This document shows positions 11,413-20,033 of a stretch of DNA of 64,000 nucleotides, piece by piece. The notes beneath the pieces were generated by a model. That model worked only from the letters and a program-made list of their open reading frames with translations. It searched no databases and was not told where the DNA came from. The position numbers and the translations under genes are program-made. Within the stretch, counting starts at the first letter, position 1; the number at the start of each line of letters is the position of its first letter. The DNA is from Renibacterium sp. GTDB lineage: Bacteria > Actinomycetota > Actinomycetes > Actinomycetales > Micrococcaceae. The stretch lies in NCBI GenBank assembly GCA_017419405.1, contig JAFOLH010000017.1, positions 1-64,000 of the forward strand, given 5' to 3'.

Positions 11413-11805
11413 ATGAGCAAAGTAGTCCCTGAATTGCGTTACTCCGCCGAGCACGAATGGGTGGCCAATGACGGCGCCCTGAACAACGGGCCGGTCACGG
11501 TCGGCGTGAGCGCGGTCGCCGCAGAAGCCCTCGGCGACATCGTCTACCTGGACCTGCCCGAAGTCGGCAGCACCATCACCGCCGGTCAGAGCTGCGGCGA
11601 AATCGAATCCACCAAGTCCGTCTCCGACCTCTATGCCCCGGTCAGCGGCGAGATCACCGAGATCAATGCCGACGCCGTCGGCGATCCCGCCGTGGTCAAT
11701 CAGGATCCGTACGGCGCTGGCTGGCTGTTCAAGGTTGCCGTGAGCGAAGAAGGCCCGCTGTTGAGCGCCGCTGAGTACGCGGAGAAGAACGGGGCCGAAC
11801 TGTGA
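11413..11805 (+). CDS. gcvH: Glycine cleavage system H protein
   Basis: Lipoyl carrier that shuttles the aminomethyl group between P, T and L proteins. The protein has 130 residues, and the lipoylation lysine is K68 in [20 protein letters not shown]. The opening [10 protein letters not shown] and [23 protein letters not shown] are typical of the family. The last four bases (GTGA, 11802-11805) contain the GTG start of glyA, indicating translational coupling. No lipoamide dehydrogenase (L protein) is encoded here, so the general one must be used. Confidence 0.96.
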   Translation: MSKVVPELRYSAEHEWVANDGALNNGPVTVGVSAVAAEALGDIVYLDLPEVGSTITAGQSCGEIESTKSVSDLYAPVSGEITEINADAVGDPAVVNQDPYGAGWLFKVAVSEEGPLLSAAEYAEKNGAEL

Positions 11806-13112
11806 CCGCGCCTTCAGTGACTTCGGAAACCCTGGATCATCTCAACGGAACCCTCGCACAGATCGATCCGGAAATCGCGGCCAAGCTCGACGACGAACTC
11901 GCCCGGCAACGCCAAGGCCTGGAAATGATCGCCTCCGAGAATCACACCTCGGTAGCGGTGATGCAGGCGCAGGGTTCGGTGTTGACCAACAAGTACGCCG
12001 AAGGCTACCCGGGGCGGCGCTACTACGGCGGCTGCGAGCACGTCGACGTCGTCGAGCAGTTGGCCATCGACCGGCTCAAGGCGCTCTTCGGCGCCGAATA
12101 CGCCAATGTGCAACCGCACTCCGGCGCGCAGGCCAACGCCTCCGTGATGCACGCGCTGCTGACGCCCGGTGACACCATCATGGGGCTCAACCTGGCGCAC
12201 GGCGGGCACCTCACCCACGGCATGCGGATCAACTTCTCCGGCAAGCTGTACCAGGTCGTTCCTTACCAGGTTCGCGAAAGCGACCACCTGATCGATATGG
12301 CCGAGGTGGAGCGCTTGGCGCAGGAACACCGGCCGAAGATGATCGTGGCCGGCTGGTCGGCCTATGCGCGCCACCTGGATTTCGCCGAATTCCGCCGGAT
12401 TGCCGATTCGGTCGGCGCGTACTTGATGGTGGACATGGCGCACTTCGCCGGCTTGGTAGCCGCCGGACTGCACCCGAGCCCGGTGCCGCACGCGCATGTC
12501 ACCACCTCGACCACGCACAAGACGCTGGCCGGCCCGCGCGGCGGCGTGATCTTGACCAACGACGCGGACATCGCCAAGAAGATCAACTCCGCGGTCTTCC
12601 CCGGGCAACAGGGCGGACCGTTGGAGCACGTCATCGCGGGAAAAGCGGTGGCCTTCAAGATCGCCGCATCGGATGAATTCCGGGAACGCCAGCAACGCGT
12701 GCTCGAAGGCGCCAGGATCCTGGCTGAACGTTTGGTTCAGGACGACGTCAAGGCCAAAGGCATTTCCGTGGTGACCGGTGGCACCGATGTGCACCTGGTA
12801 TTGGTGGACCTGCGCGATTCCGAGCTTGACGGCCAGCAGGCCGAAGACCGCTTGGCGCAGATCGACGTCACCGTGAACCGCAACGCGGTGCCGTTCGACC
12901 CGCGGCCGCCGATGGTCACATCGGGCCTGCGCATCGGCACCCCGGCACTGGCGTCTCGGGGCTTCGAAACCGCTGCGTTCACCGAGATCGCGGACATCAT
13001 CGCCGAAGCACTCATCGCTGACGCCGGAACGGATCTGGGCCCCTTGGCCCAGCGGGTACAGGTGCTCGCTGAAGCACACCCGCTCTACCCGGATGTAGCG
13101 CCGCTCTCCTAA
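11802..13112 (+). CDS. glyA: Serine hydroxymethyltransferase
   Basis: PLP enzyme that interconverts serine and glycine using 5,10-methylene-THF, so it consumes the one-carbon unit made by the glycine cleavage system. The protein has 436 residues. The PLP lysine is K240 in [43 protein letters not shown] and the [13 protein letters not shown] block are intact. It starts at GTG 11802, overlapping gcvH by four bases. Together with gcvPTH and sdaA downstream it makes a pathway glycine to serine to pyruvate. Confidence 0.96.
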   Translation: MTAPSVTSETLDHLNGTLAQIDPEIAAKLDDELARQRQGLEMIASENHTSVAVMQAQGSVLTNKYAEGYPGRRYYGGCEHVDVVEQLAIDRLKALFGAEYANVQPHSGAQANASVMHALLTPGDTIMGLNLAHGGHLTHGMRINFSGKLYQVVPYQVRESDHLIDMAEVERLAQEHRPKMIVAGWSAYARHLDFAEFRRIADSVGAYLMVDMAHFAGLVAAGLHPSPVPHAHVTTSTTHKTLAGPRGGVILTNDADIAKKINSAVFPGQQGGPLEHVIAGKAVAFKIAASDEFRERQQRVLEGARILAERLVQDDVKAKGISVVTGGTDVHLVLVDLRDSELDGQQAEDRLAQIDVTVNRNAVPFDPRPPMVTSGLRIGTPALASRGFETAAFTEIADIIAEALIADAGTDLGPLAQRVQVLAEAHPLYPDVAPLS

Positions 13113-13159
13113 CCCCTCGCAGATGCATCTGCAACGAAGAACAAGACTAGGATCACACT

Positions 13160-14557
13160 GTGGCTATAGGTGTTTTCGACCTTTTCAAGGTCGGCATCGG
13201 ACCGTCGAGTTCGCATACGGTCGGACCCATGCGCGCCGCGGCGGTGTTCGTCGAGGAACTGCAATCCGCCGGCTGCCTGGACCGGGTTGCCGGAATCCGG
13301 GTCGACCTCTACGGTTCGCTCGCCGCAACCGGACGCGGGCACGGCACCATGACCGCGGTGCTGCTGGGCCTGGAGGGCCATTACCCGGACCTGATTTTGC
13401 CGGACCAGGTGGAAGAACGCCTGGCCGCAATGGCGGAAACCGGGCAGATCCGGCTGGCTGATTCGGTCCCGCTGGCGTACACCGCGGATGACATGATCCT
13501 GCATCCGTTGACGATTTTGGACCGGCACACCAACGGCATCAAGTTCGCAGTGACCGACGCCGCGGGCGAGCTCCTGCATGCCGCCACGTTCTTCTCCGTG
13601 GGCGGTGGCTTCATCGTCCGGGAGGGCGAAGAGGACGCCGCACTCGCCGAACTCGACCAGTCCCACGACGGATTGCCGCTGCCTTTCCGCACCGCCGCCG
13701 AGCTCCTGGAGCATTGCGCCGCGCGCAACCTCCGGTTCTCCGAAGTGATGCTGGTCAATGAACTCGATTCGCGCACCGAGGAAGAGGTGCGGGCTGGGCT
13801 CAAACACATTTGGGAAGTCATGGAAGGCTGCGTCGAGTCCAGTCTGAACCGCGAAGGCCTGCTGCCCGGCGGCCTGAAGGTACGCCGCCGGGCCCCGGAT
13901 TGGCATGATCGCCTGCTCAAAGAGGACAAGGACCGCGATCCGAAGTATTGGCAGGAATGGGTCAATCTGATTGCGCTGGCGGTCAATGAGGAGAATGCTT
14001 CCGGCGGCCGCGTGGTCACTGCGCCGACCAATGGCGCTGCGGGCATCATCCCGGCGGTGCTGTATTACGCGCTCAACTATGCGCCCGGCATGGAGCACGC
14101 CACTCAAGAGGACAAAGACGACGTCGTGGTCCGGTTCCTGCTCGCGGCAGGCGCGGTCGGCGTGCTGTACAAGGAACAGGCTTCGATTTCCGGCGCCGAG
14201 GTGGGCTGCCAGGGCGAGGTCGGTTCGGCGTCGTCGATGGCCGCGGCCGGTTTGGCCGAGGTGATGGGCGGCTCCCCGGCCCAGGTCGAGAACGCGGCCG
14301 AGATCGCGATGGAGCACAATCTGGGCCTGACCTGCGATCCGATCGGTGGCTTGGTTCAGGTGCCGTGCATCGAGCGGAACGCGATTGCTGCCGCGAAGGC
14401 GATCAACGCCACGAAGATGGCGCTCTGGGGCGACGGCGAACACCGGGTCTCGCTGGACGAAGTCATCATCACGATGCGCGAGACCGGCAAAGACATGAGC
14501 ACCAAGTACAAGGAGACCGCGATGGGCGGTCTGGCCGTCAACGTGGTGGAGTGCTGA
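13160..14557 (+). CDS. sdaA: L-serine ammonia-lyase (single-chain, Fe-S type)
   Basis: Deaminates serine to pyruvate with a [4Fe-4S] cluster. The 465-residue single chain opens with [25 protein letters not shown], the substrate-binding signature. Conserved cysteines of the alpha domain are seen in [29 protein letters not shown] and the C-terminal VVEC. It starts at GTG 13160. It lies 47 bp after glyA, with a 14-bp palindrome (13119-13132) in the gap, so it may be the last gene of the riboswitch operon or have its own promoter. The long hairpin at 14572-14635 follows. Confidence 0.95.
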   Translation: MAIGVFDLFKVGIGPSSSHTVGPMRAAAVFVEELQSAGCLDRVAGIRVDLYGSLAATGRGHGTMTAVLLGLEGHYPDLILPDQVEERLAAMAETGQIRLADSVPLAYTADDMILHPLTILDRHTNGIKFAVTDAAGELLHAATFFSVGGGFIVREGEEDAALAELDQSHDGLPLPFRTAAELLEHCAARNLRFSEVMLVNELDSRTEEEVRAGLKHIWEVMEGCVESSLNREGLLPGGLKVRRRAPDWHDRLLKEDKDRDPKYWQEWVNLIALAVNEENASGGRVVTAPTNGAAGIIPAVLYYALNYAPGMEHATQEDKDDVVVRFLLAAGAVGVLYKEQASISGAEVGCQGEVGSASSMAAAGLAEVMGGSPAQVENAAEIAMEHNLGLTCDPIGGLVQVPCIERNAIAAAKAINATKMALWGDGEHRVSLDEVIITMRETGKDMSTKYKETAMGGLAVNVVEC

Positions 14558-14571
14558 GCGATCAGCTAAAT

Positions 14572-14635
14572 TTCGCCTATGAAAATACTGTCTGCGTATG
14601 AAATTTCATGCGCAGACAGTATTTTCATACGCGAA
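14572..14635. terminator. 64-nt near-perfect palindrome after sdaA
   Basis: The sequence is symmetric about 14603/14604 over 32 bases each side, with one mismatch (C14577/C14630) and one T/G pair (14597/14610). The arms at 14578-14596 and 14611-14629 are perfect. It is AT-rich compared with its surroundings. It lies 14 bp after the sdaA stop and overlaps the end of a small HAD remnant on the other strand. A bidirectional terminator is the simplest reading. Confidence 0.7.
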
Positions 14636-14756
14636 TGGCGGCGGGTTTGCGGACGCCGAAGTCGCAGCGGCCGGAACGCAGTCGGTTCGACCTTGCCGAT
14701 ATCGGGGAATCAAAGTGCCGGATGACCCCGTCGAGGTCCAGAACCACCACCCTCAT
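14625..14756 (-). pseudogene. Remnant of a HAD-family hydrolase (43 codons)
   Basis: A short frame opens with MRVVVLDLDGVIRHFDSP, an excellent match to the start of HAD-superfamily hydrolases (motif I DxDxV, followed by the RHF typical of small phosphatases). After about 18 residues it turns into Arg-rich sequence and stops inside the hairpin at 14572-14635, so all later HAD motifs are missing. Its ATG overlaps the TGA of nnrD (ATGA, 14753-14756), which suggests it was once a coupled downstream gene lost by deletion. It is probably non-functional; translation of the stub is possible. Confidence 0.6.
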
Positions 14757-16177
14757 GAAAACAGCTCCGACAGAACTCGGGGCACCGCGCCGGCAATATC
14801 GCTCGCGGCGATCGGACCGCCTCCGGAAGCGAGGACTCCGGCCTGGCCGTGCACGCTGGCCGCCATCGCGGCGGCAAGCGCCGGCTGCACGCCGGAGGCC
14901 AGCAATGCGGCCAGCATGCCGGCCAGCGTGTCGCCGCTGCCTGCCGTGGCCAACCACGGAGTCCCTTCCGCTTGGCTGTAGACCGCTCCGGACGGCGAAA
15001 CCACTACGGTGGTGGCGCCTTTGAGCAGCACCGTCGCGCCGGTCAGATCCACGGCGAGCCCGGTGTACCGCAAAGGCTCGCGCTCGACGTCGGACCGTTC
15101 GGTCCGCTGCCCGCGCCGGGACACCAAGGCTGCGAGTTCGCCGGCGTGCGGAGTCAGCACCGTGTCCGCACCGACGGCCTCCGGCAGCAGGGCCAATGCC
15201 CCGGCATCCACCACCACCGGCAGACCCGAGGTGATTGCCGCATACGAGCGCCGCTCCTGCACCGGATCATCGGCGACGCCGGGGCCGACCAGCCAGGCTT
15301 GCACCCGATTCGCCGCAATCGTCGAAGCGCCCGCCACTACCTCCGGCGGCATCGGTGCCGGGCCCAGATAGCGGACCATGCCGACGCCCGCCGCGAGCGC
15401 ACCGCTGACCGCGAGCTGGGCGGCCCCGGGATACTGAGCAGAACCGGCCACCACGCCGAGCACGCCCCGGGAGTACTTGTGGTCTGTCGCACCGGGGCGG
15501 GGCCAGAATTCAGCAAGATCCAGCTGGTCGAGTCGCTGCAGATCTGGTCTGGGCAGGTCCAGATCCAGGTCTATCAGGCTGATTTCCCCGGCAGCGGCTT
15601 CCCCCGGAGGCAGCAGCAATCCGGCCTTGATCGCACCGAAAGTCACGGTTTCCACCGCGTCCAGCACCGGACCGTCGGTTTCCCCGGTATCCGGGTGCAA
15701 ACCGCTCGGCAGATCGCAAGCGACCACGCCAGGATGTCCGCGCAGTTGCGCCACCAGCTCCGCGGCAAGGCCGCGCAGGCCGCCGCGGGCGCCAGTGCCC
15801 AGGATCCCATCGATGACGACGTCGGCGGACCAGGCAGCCGCCAATGCCTCGGCGCGGTCTTCCGCAAGCCGGAACACCCTGCCGCCAGCCGACTGCAAGG
15901 CCGCCAAGCCGGGCTCGTGCCAGCGCTCGGCCATCAGGACTGCGGTGACTGCAACACCGCGTCGGGCCAACACTTCGCCGGCATACAAGGCGTCTCCGCC
16001 GTTGTTCCCGGAGCCGGCCAGAATGACGGCCCTGCTGCCATAAGCCTGATCCAGACGGTGCAACACCGCATTGGCCAGACCATACGCCGCCCGGGCCATC
16101 AGATGTCCGCCCAATCCGGCGTCGAGCAAGCTCTTTTCCGCCGCTCGGACGGCGGTCCCGGAATAGGCGGCGAGCAC
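14753..16177 (-). CDS. nnr: Bifunctional NAD(P)H-hydrate epimerase / dehydratase
   Basis: Repairs hydrated NAD(P)H. The protein has 474 residues with two domains. The N-terminal YjeF_N epimerase (about 1-205) has GSGNNGGDALYAGEVLARRG and GILGTGARGG. The C-terminal ADP/ATP-dependent (S)-NAD(P)H-hydrate dehydratase of ribokinase fold (about 220-474) has LTPHAGELAAL, LLKGATTVV and the catalytic GSGDTLAGMLAAL. It starts at ATG 16177, 2 bp after the acpS stop at 16180. acpS-nnr is a common actinobacterial pair. The stop overlaps the start of the HAD remnant. Confidence 0.94.
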   Translation of the reverse strand: MLAAYSGTAVRAAEKSLLDAGLGGHLMARAAYGLANAVLHRLDQAYGSRAVILAGSGNNGGDALYAGEVLARRGVAVTAVLMAERWHEPGLAALQSAGGRVFRLAEDRAEALAAAWSADVVIDGILGTGARGGLRGLAAELVAQLRGHPGVVACDLPSGLHPDTGETDGPVLDAVETVTFGAIKAGLLLPPGEAAAGEISLIDLDLDLPRPDLQRLDQLDLAEFWPRPGATDHKYSRGVLGVVAGSAQYPGAAQLAVSGALAAGVGMVRYLGPAPMPPEVVAGASTIAANRVQAWLVGPGVADDPVQERRSYAAITSGLPVVVDAGALALLPEAVGADTVLTPHAGELAALVSRRGQRTERSDVEREPLRYTGLAVDLTGATVLLKGATTVVVSPSGAVYSQAEGTPWLATAGSGDTLAGMLAALLASGVQPALAAAMAASVHGQAGVLASGGGPIAASDIAGAVPRVLSELFS

Positions 16178-16179
16178 GG

Positions 16180-16527
16180 CTAACTTTCTGCGATCACGAA
16201 GGCCGTGGAAATCCCGCCGTCATGGCTCATCGAGAGATGCCAGCGCTTGACGCCCAACGCTTCCGCGACGGCCGCAACGGTATTTTTGGTCTGCACCGTC
16301 GGGCCGCTCTCGTCCAAACCAATCCAACAGTCCTGCCAATTCATCCCGGCCGGTGCGCCGAGCGCTTTCGCGACCGCCTCCTTCGCGGCGAATCTGGCCG
16401 CCAGCGACCGGGTGTTCAGCCCGCGTTCGGCGGGCACGAAAAGCCGGTCCAGCAGCCCGGGGGTCCGTTCCAATTGGCGCCCGAAGCGCTCCACGTCAAC
16501 TACGTCGATACCGATGCCGATGATCAT
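16180..16527 (-). CDS. acpS: Holo-[acyl-carrier-protein] synthase
   Basis: Transfers 4'-phosphopantetheine from CoA to a serine of acyl carrier protein. The 115 residues are standard for AcpS trimers. The metal-binding Asp is in [16 protein letters not shown] and the glutamate in [23 protein letters not shown] is the C-terminal signature. It starts at ATG 16527. nnr follows after 2 bp on the same strand. CoA supply links loosely to coaA at 22.0 kb in the same window. Confidence 0.94.
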   Translation of the reverse strand: MIIGIGIDVVDVERFGRQLERTPGLLDRLFVPAERGLNTRSLAARFAAKEAVAKALGAPAGMNWQDCWIGLDESGPTVQTKNTVAAVAEALGVKRWHLSMSHDGGISTAFVIAES

Positions 16528-16708
16528 GCTGAAAGTCTATCGAGTCGAACGGGAGGAAGCTCTGCGACTCCGTCGCCACAATATCCATTCCCCAAAGCAA
16601 ACACTAACTCCATACGTTAGATTTATGCGGGATTTTGTTCTAAGCTTGTCGATTGGTGCGAGCTGTGGATTGCACCCATTCACTCGTACCAATGCTCAAA
16701 GGGGAACC

Positions 16709-18010
16709 ATGAAATTCAGCACATCGCTGTCCGCTGGGATCGGCGCGCTTGCGCTCCTTGCCGGATCGCTTTTCACGGCGCAACCAGCTACTGCGGCCAC
16801 GGTTGAGATTGCCGATTCCGGGCTGAAAGGCTGCATCAACCGCGCGCTGGGCCAAGCCGACCAGGCAGATGTCAGCGCCGCACAGGCAGCCGGTCTTGCC
16901 GAACTCAACTGCGACAACCGAGTTGAGAGTCTCATCGGGTTGGAAAACTTCACAAGTTTGACAAGCTTCACTGCCATCGGCAACAGGGCCACACTCAACG
17001 ACCTGACCCCGCTTTCTGGAATCACCACTTTGACGAAGTTGTCCATCGGAGGCAGCGCCATCAGCGACCTCAGTCCGCTCAAACAACTCAGCGGACTGAC
17101 CGAACTCAGTTTGCGCATTGGCAATATCGGCGATGCATCTGTGCTGAGCTCTTTAGTGAACCTGAAAACACTCGATCTAACCCGCAACCGAATCTTCGAT
17201 CTCCGGCCGTTCAAGCCGCTCGTGGATCGTGGGGCTTCCGTCAGGGTATTGTTCCAGTACTATCCCAGATTGGCACCAGCCAAGGTCGGCGAGAGCTGGC
17301 CAAACCCCGCCCGCGATCTTGACGGTGCGTTTCCCAGTTTCGACGTTGATCGTGGCTCAGCAATCGTCACAGAAGATTTTTCCAACTGGACCTGGACAAA
17401 AGCGGCCGAAGCCAACGTCGTAGAGTGGCGTTCATCCGAAACCCGGCCTGAACGGCTAGAGGCATCTGGAGCATTCGTCCAGGATTCGCTGCCAACTGCC
17501 ACGACAATCAAAGACGATTCCGCGTCGACCGACTACCAGTCGCCGGCAACCATCGATGTACTGGCCAATGACGGGCTCTCCACCGAAGCCCCCTTGGACC
17601 GGGCAACTTTGACCCTGCTCGACGGCCAAGGCACTCCGGTGAAATCACTGGCCCTGGCCGCTGGGACCTTCGACATCGTCGACGGCAAGATCCGGTTCAG
17701 CCCGGCCACCGGGTTCTCCGGGACGGTCCCGGCCGTCCGCTACCAAGTGGCCAACGTTGATGGCATCACTTCGACCGCGAAACTCACCATCACAGTCGGC
17801 GCAGCCCCTGCCATCGTGCTTCCGCCCGCGATCCCGGAACCGGCCCGACCCGCAAACAACGTGACACCCGCCGGCAACCCGGCCAATGCCGCAGTGCGGG
17901 AAGAACTGGCCAACACCGGAGCAACCACCAGCGCTCCCCTGGCCCTCGCCGGATTGCTGCTCCTAGCCGGAATTGCAGCAGTGCTCTTCAGCCGCCGCCG
18001 GGCAAGCTAG
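16709..18010 (+). CDS. Secreted LRR / CshA-type repeat protein with LANTG anchor
   Basis: 433 residues from ATG 16709, preceded by AAAGGGG. A signal peptide (GIGALALLAGSLFTAQPATAAT) leads to about four internalin-like leucine-rich repeats (roughly residues 70-170, e.g. LTPLSGITTLTKLSIGGSAISDL). A linker and a domain resembling the CshA-type fibril repeat follow (KDDSAST...IDVLANDG...GKIRFSPATGFSGTVPAVRYQV, about 268-370). The end is a sorting signal LANTG (17906-17920), a hydrophobic helix and RRR. It is probably a wall-anchored surface protein; the ligand is unknown. It is followed after 42 bp by a close paralogue. Confidence 0.85.
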   Translation: MKFSTSLSAGIGALALLAGSLFTAQPATAATVEIADSGLKGCINRALGQADQADVSAAQAAGLAELNCDNRVESLIGLENFTSLTSFTAIGNRATLNDLTPLSGITTLTKLSIGGSAISDLSPLKQLSGLTELSLRIGNIGDASVLSSLVNLKTLDLTRNRIFDLRPFKPLVDRGASVRVLFQYYPRLAPAKVGESWPNPARDLDGAFPSFDVDRGSAIVTEDFSNWTWTKAAEANVVEWRSSETRPERLEASGAFVQDSLPTATTIKDDSASTDYQSPATIDVLANDGLSTEAPLDRATLTLLDGQGTPVKSLALAAGTFDIVDGKIRFSPATGFSGTVPAVRYQVANVDGITSTAKLTITVGAAPAIVLPPAIPEPARPANNVTPAGNPANAAVREELANTGATTSAPLALAGLLLLAGIAAVLFSRRRAS

Positions 18011-18052
18011 CCAACGTCTTCAACCAACCCAAACACTCGAACCGGGGGAAAA

Positions 18053-19372
18053 ATGAAAGCCCGTACGATATTTTCCACAGCCATCGGTACGCTGGCTTTA
18101 CTTGCTGGCTCACTTTTGGCCGCACAACCTGCATCGGCGGCCGGAATCGAAATTCCGGACCCCGGACTGAAAGGCTGCATCAACCGTGCTCTGGAACAGA
18201 ACGACGATGCTGATATCAGTCCGCAACAAGCGCTCAGTCTACAAAGCGTGTCCTGCGACGTATCGATCAGCAGCTTTTCCGGAATCGAGCAATTCAGCAA
18301 CCTCCAAATATATGTGAACTATGCTTCGAGCCCACAGCTGACTGATCTTAGTCCCGTGGCAGGGCTGCTGAACCTGCAGCGGTTTGTCATCTTAGGCAGC
18401 TCGGTCAGAGATCTCTCTCCACTCAAAGACCTGGTGAATTTGAATAGGCTCCAAATACAGAACAGCAAAATCTCCGATGTTTCGGCGCTGGCCGGGCTGT
18501 CGAAACTCACCGTAGCCGTCCTGGAACTCAATCAGATCTCGGATTTCAGTCCACTCAAGAACATCGTCGACCGAAAGGGCCGAGTCCGAGCCGGTGGTCA
18601 GTTCGTCGACCTACCCGCAATCAACGTGGGTGCAACACAAGCCAATCCGGTCAAAGGACCGAACGGCGAGTTGCCGCGCACCTACCTCAGCCCAGACGCC
18701 AGGGGAAGCGTCGCCGCAGACGGATCGTCCTGGAGTTTCAGCAAGGCGACCACGGCGAATCAAATTACTTGGGACTTCGAGAACCTCCCTTACAGCCGAG
18801 AGGTCTTCGACGTAGTCGGAGCCTTCACTCAGGCATCACTTCCAGTTTCCTCCACCGTCAAAGACGATTCGGCTTCAACCGGCTACCAGACCCCGGTCAC
18901 CATTGACGTTCTGGCCAATGACGGTCTCCCGGAGGAATCCCCACTGGACCCACGCAGCTTGGGCTTCCTCGACAGCAACGGCCAGCCAGCCAGCACGCTC
19001 AACCTGCCCGCTGGAACCTTCGACATCATCGACGGCAAAATCCGCTTCACTCCGGCGACCGGTTTCTCCGGCACCGTCCCGGCGGTGGAGTACCAAGCCC
19101 GCAACTTCGATGGCATTCTCTCCACGGCGAAAATCACCGTCACGGTTGGCCCGGCTCCTGCGGGCATCACTCCGGTTACCCCACCCGTGGCCGTACCGGA
19201 TCCGGTTCAGCCCGCCGGCCATTTGACCGCCGTCGACAACCAAACAAAGCCCAGCGCCCAAGCGGAACTGGCCAACACCGGGGCAACCACCAGCGCTCCC
19301 CTGGCCCTGGCCGGACTGCTGCTCCTGGCCGGCATCGCGGTAGTGCTCGGCAGCCGTCGCCAAGCGGCCTAA
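18053..19372 (+). CDS. Second secreted LRR / CshA-type protein with LANTG anchor
   Basis: 439 residues with the same architecture as the gene upstream: signal peptide (TLALLAGSLLAAQPASAAG), the shared GLKGCINRALEQ segment, LRRs (LTDLSPVAGLLNLQRF, VRDLSPLKDLVNLNRL, ISDVSALAGLSKL), a linker, the VLANDGLPEESPLDP / ATGFSGTVPAVEYQA domain, LANTG at 19268-19282, a hydrophobic helix and RRQ. Signal peptide, C-terminal module and anchor are nearly identical between the two copies, while the LRRs and the following linker differ. This is a tandem duplication with divergence in the presumed binding face. ATG 18053 follows GGGGGAAAA. Confidence 0.85.
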   Translation: MKARTIFSTAIGTLALLAGSLLAAQPASAAGIEIPDPGLKGCINRALEQNDDADISPQQALSLQSVSCDVSISSFSGIEQFSNLQIYVNYASSPQLTDLSPVAGLLNLQRFVILGSSVRDLSPLKDLVNLNRLQIQNSKISDVSALAGLSKLTVAVLELNQISDFSPLKNIVDRKGRVRAGGQFVDLPAINVGATQANPVKGPNGELPRTYLSPDARGSVAADGSSWSFSKATTANQITWDFENLPYSREVFDVVGAFTQASLPVSSTVKDDSASTGYQTPVTIDVLANDGLPEESPLDPRSLGFLDSNGQPASTLNLPAGTFDIIDGKIRFTPATGFSGTVPAVEYQARNFDGILSTAKITVTVGPAPAGITPVTPPVAVPDPVQPAGHLTAVDNQTKPSAQAELANTGATTSAPLALAGLLLLAGIAVVLGSRRQAA

Positions 19373-19384
19373 CCGGCAAAAAGT

Positions 19385-19431
19385 GTGGCAGGTGTTGCCT
19401 GATTCGCGTCGAATCCGGCAACACCTGCCAC
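19385..19431. terminator. Long hairpin between convergent genes
   Basis: Arms 19385-19399 and 19417-19431 pair perfectly over 15 bp. After one mismatch an inner 6-bp stem (19401-19406 with 19410-19415) continues the hairpin. It lies 12 bp after the LRR-protein stop and 20 bp before the isochorismatase stop. There is no clear U-tract. Confidence 0.7.
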
Positions 19432-19451
19432 TCTCGGTTTAACGCAACGAC

Positions 19452-20033
19452 TCAGCCTTCGGCGTCGTGCCAATCCTGCAACGTCTGCGCATGGTTCGGC
19501 GTGAAAATGTCTTCGGAGACGGTGCGGGTCACGCAGAAATGCTCCAGGTCGCCGTGCGCGTACAGGGTCTCATTCGTGTGCGCAATGATCTGCGCCCCGC
19601 TGAGCACCGGAGAGTCCGCCGTAGTATGCGCATCTTCGAGCAACGTGACGTCGAAATCCCGGCCCACCGCAGCGCGCACCGCGGTATCCACGCAATATTC
19701 GCTCTGCATTCCGCAGATCACCACGTGATCCACCCCGCGCTCCTGCAGGAACGGGCCGAGCACCGTGCGGGTGAACGCATTGTTGTTCGACTTGTCGATG
19801 GTCACCGAACCTGCTGGCTGCGGCAATCCGGCATGGACCTCGAAGCCCGGCCCTTCGCCGCCGGCCACGTCCAGATCCCGGATAAAGACCACTTGGACGT
19901 CCGCAGCAACGGCCTTCTCGATCGCGGTCCCGATGTTCGCCAACACCGTCTCCCGGTCGGTAAGCGGTCCGGCATACTCACCGGAGACCAAATCCGTTTG
20001 GACATCGATGACCAGCAGCGCTTGACGGCTCAC
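19452..20033 (-). CDS. Cysteine hydrolase of the isochorismatase family
   Basis: 193 residues with the three catalytic positions of the family: D10 (LLVIDVQ), K81 (TIDKSNNNAF) and C114 (GMQSEYCVDT). Members hydrolyse isochorismate, nicotinamide or carbamoyl-type amides; the sequence does not decide which. The gene starts at GTG 20033, overlapping the glmS stop by four bases (20030-20033), so it is cotranscribed with glmS. It ends 20 bp from the hairpin shared with the LRR genes. Confidence 0.85.
   Translation of the reverse strand: MSRQALLVIDVQTDLVSGEYAGPLTDRETVLANIGTAIEKAVAADVQVVFIRDLDVAGGEGPGFEVHAGLPQPAGSVTIDKSNNNAFTRTVLGPFLQERGVDHVVICGMQSEYCVDTAVRAAVGRDFDVTLLEDAHTTADSPVLSGAQIIAHTNETLYAHGDLEHFCVTRTVSEDIFTPNHAQTLQDWHDAEG

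Noticed and set aside
13119-13132. Palindrome GCAGATGCATCTGC before sdaA as a regulator site
   Set aside because: It is a single short copy with no promoter boxes placed around it, so not listed as a feature.
16205-16708. Extension of the first LRR protein upstream across acpS
   Set aside because: It runs antisense to acpS; ATG 16709 has a ribosome-binding site and a proper signal peptide.
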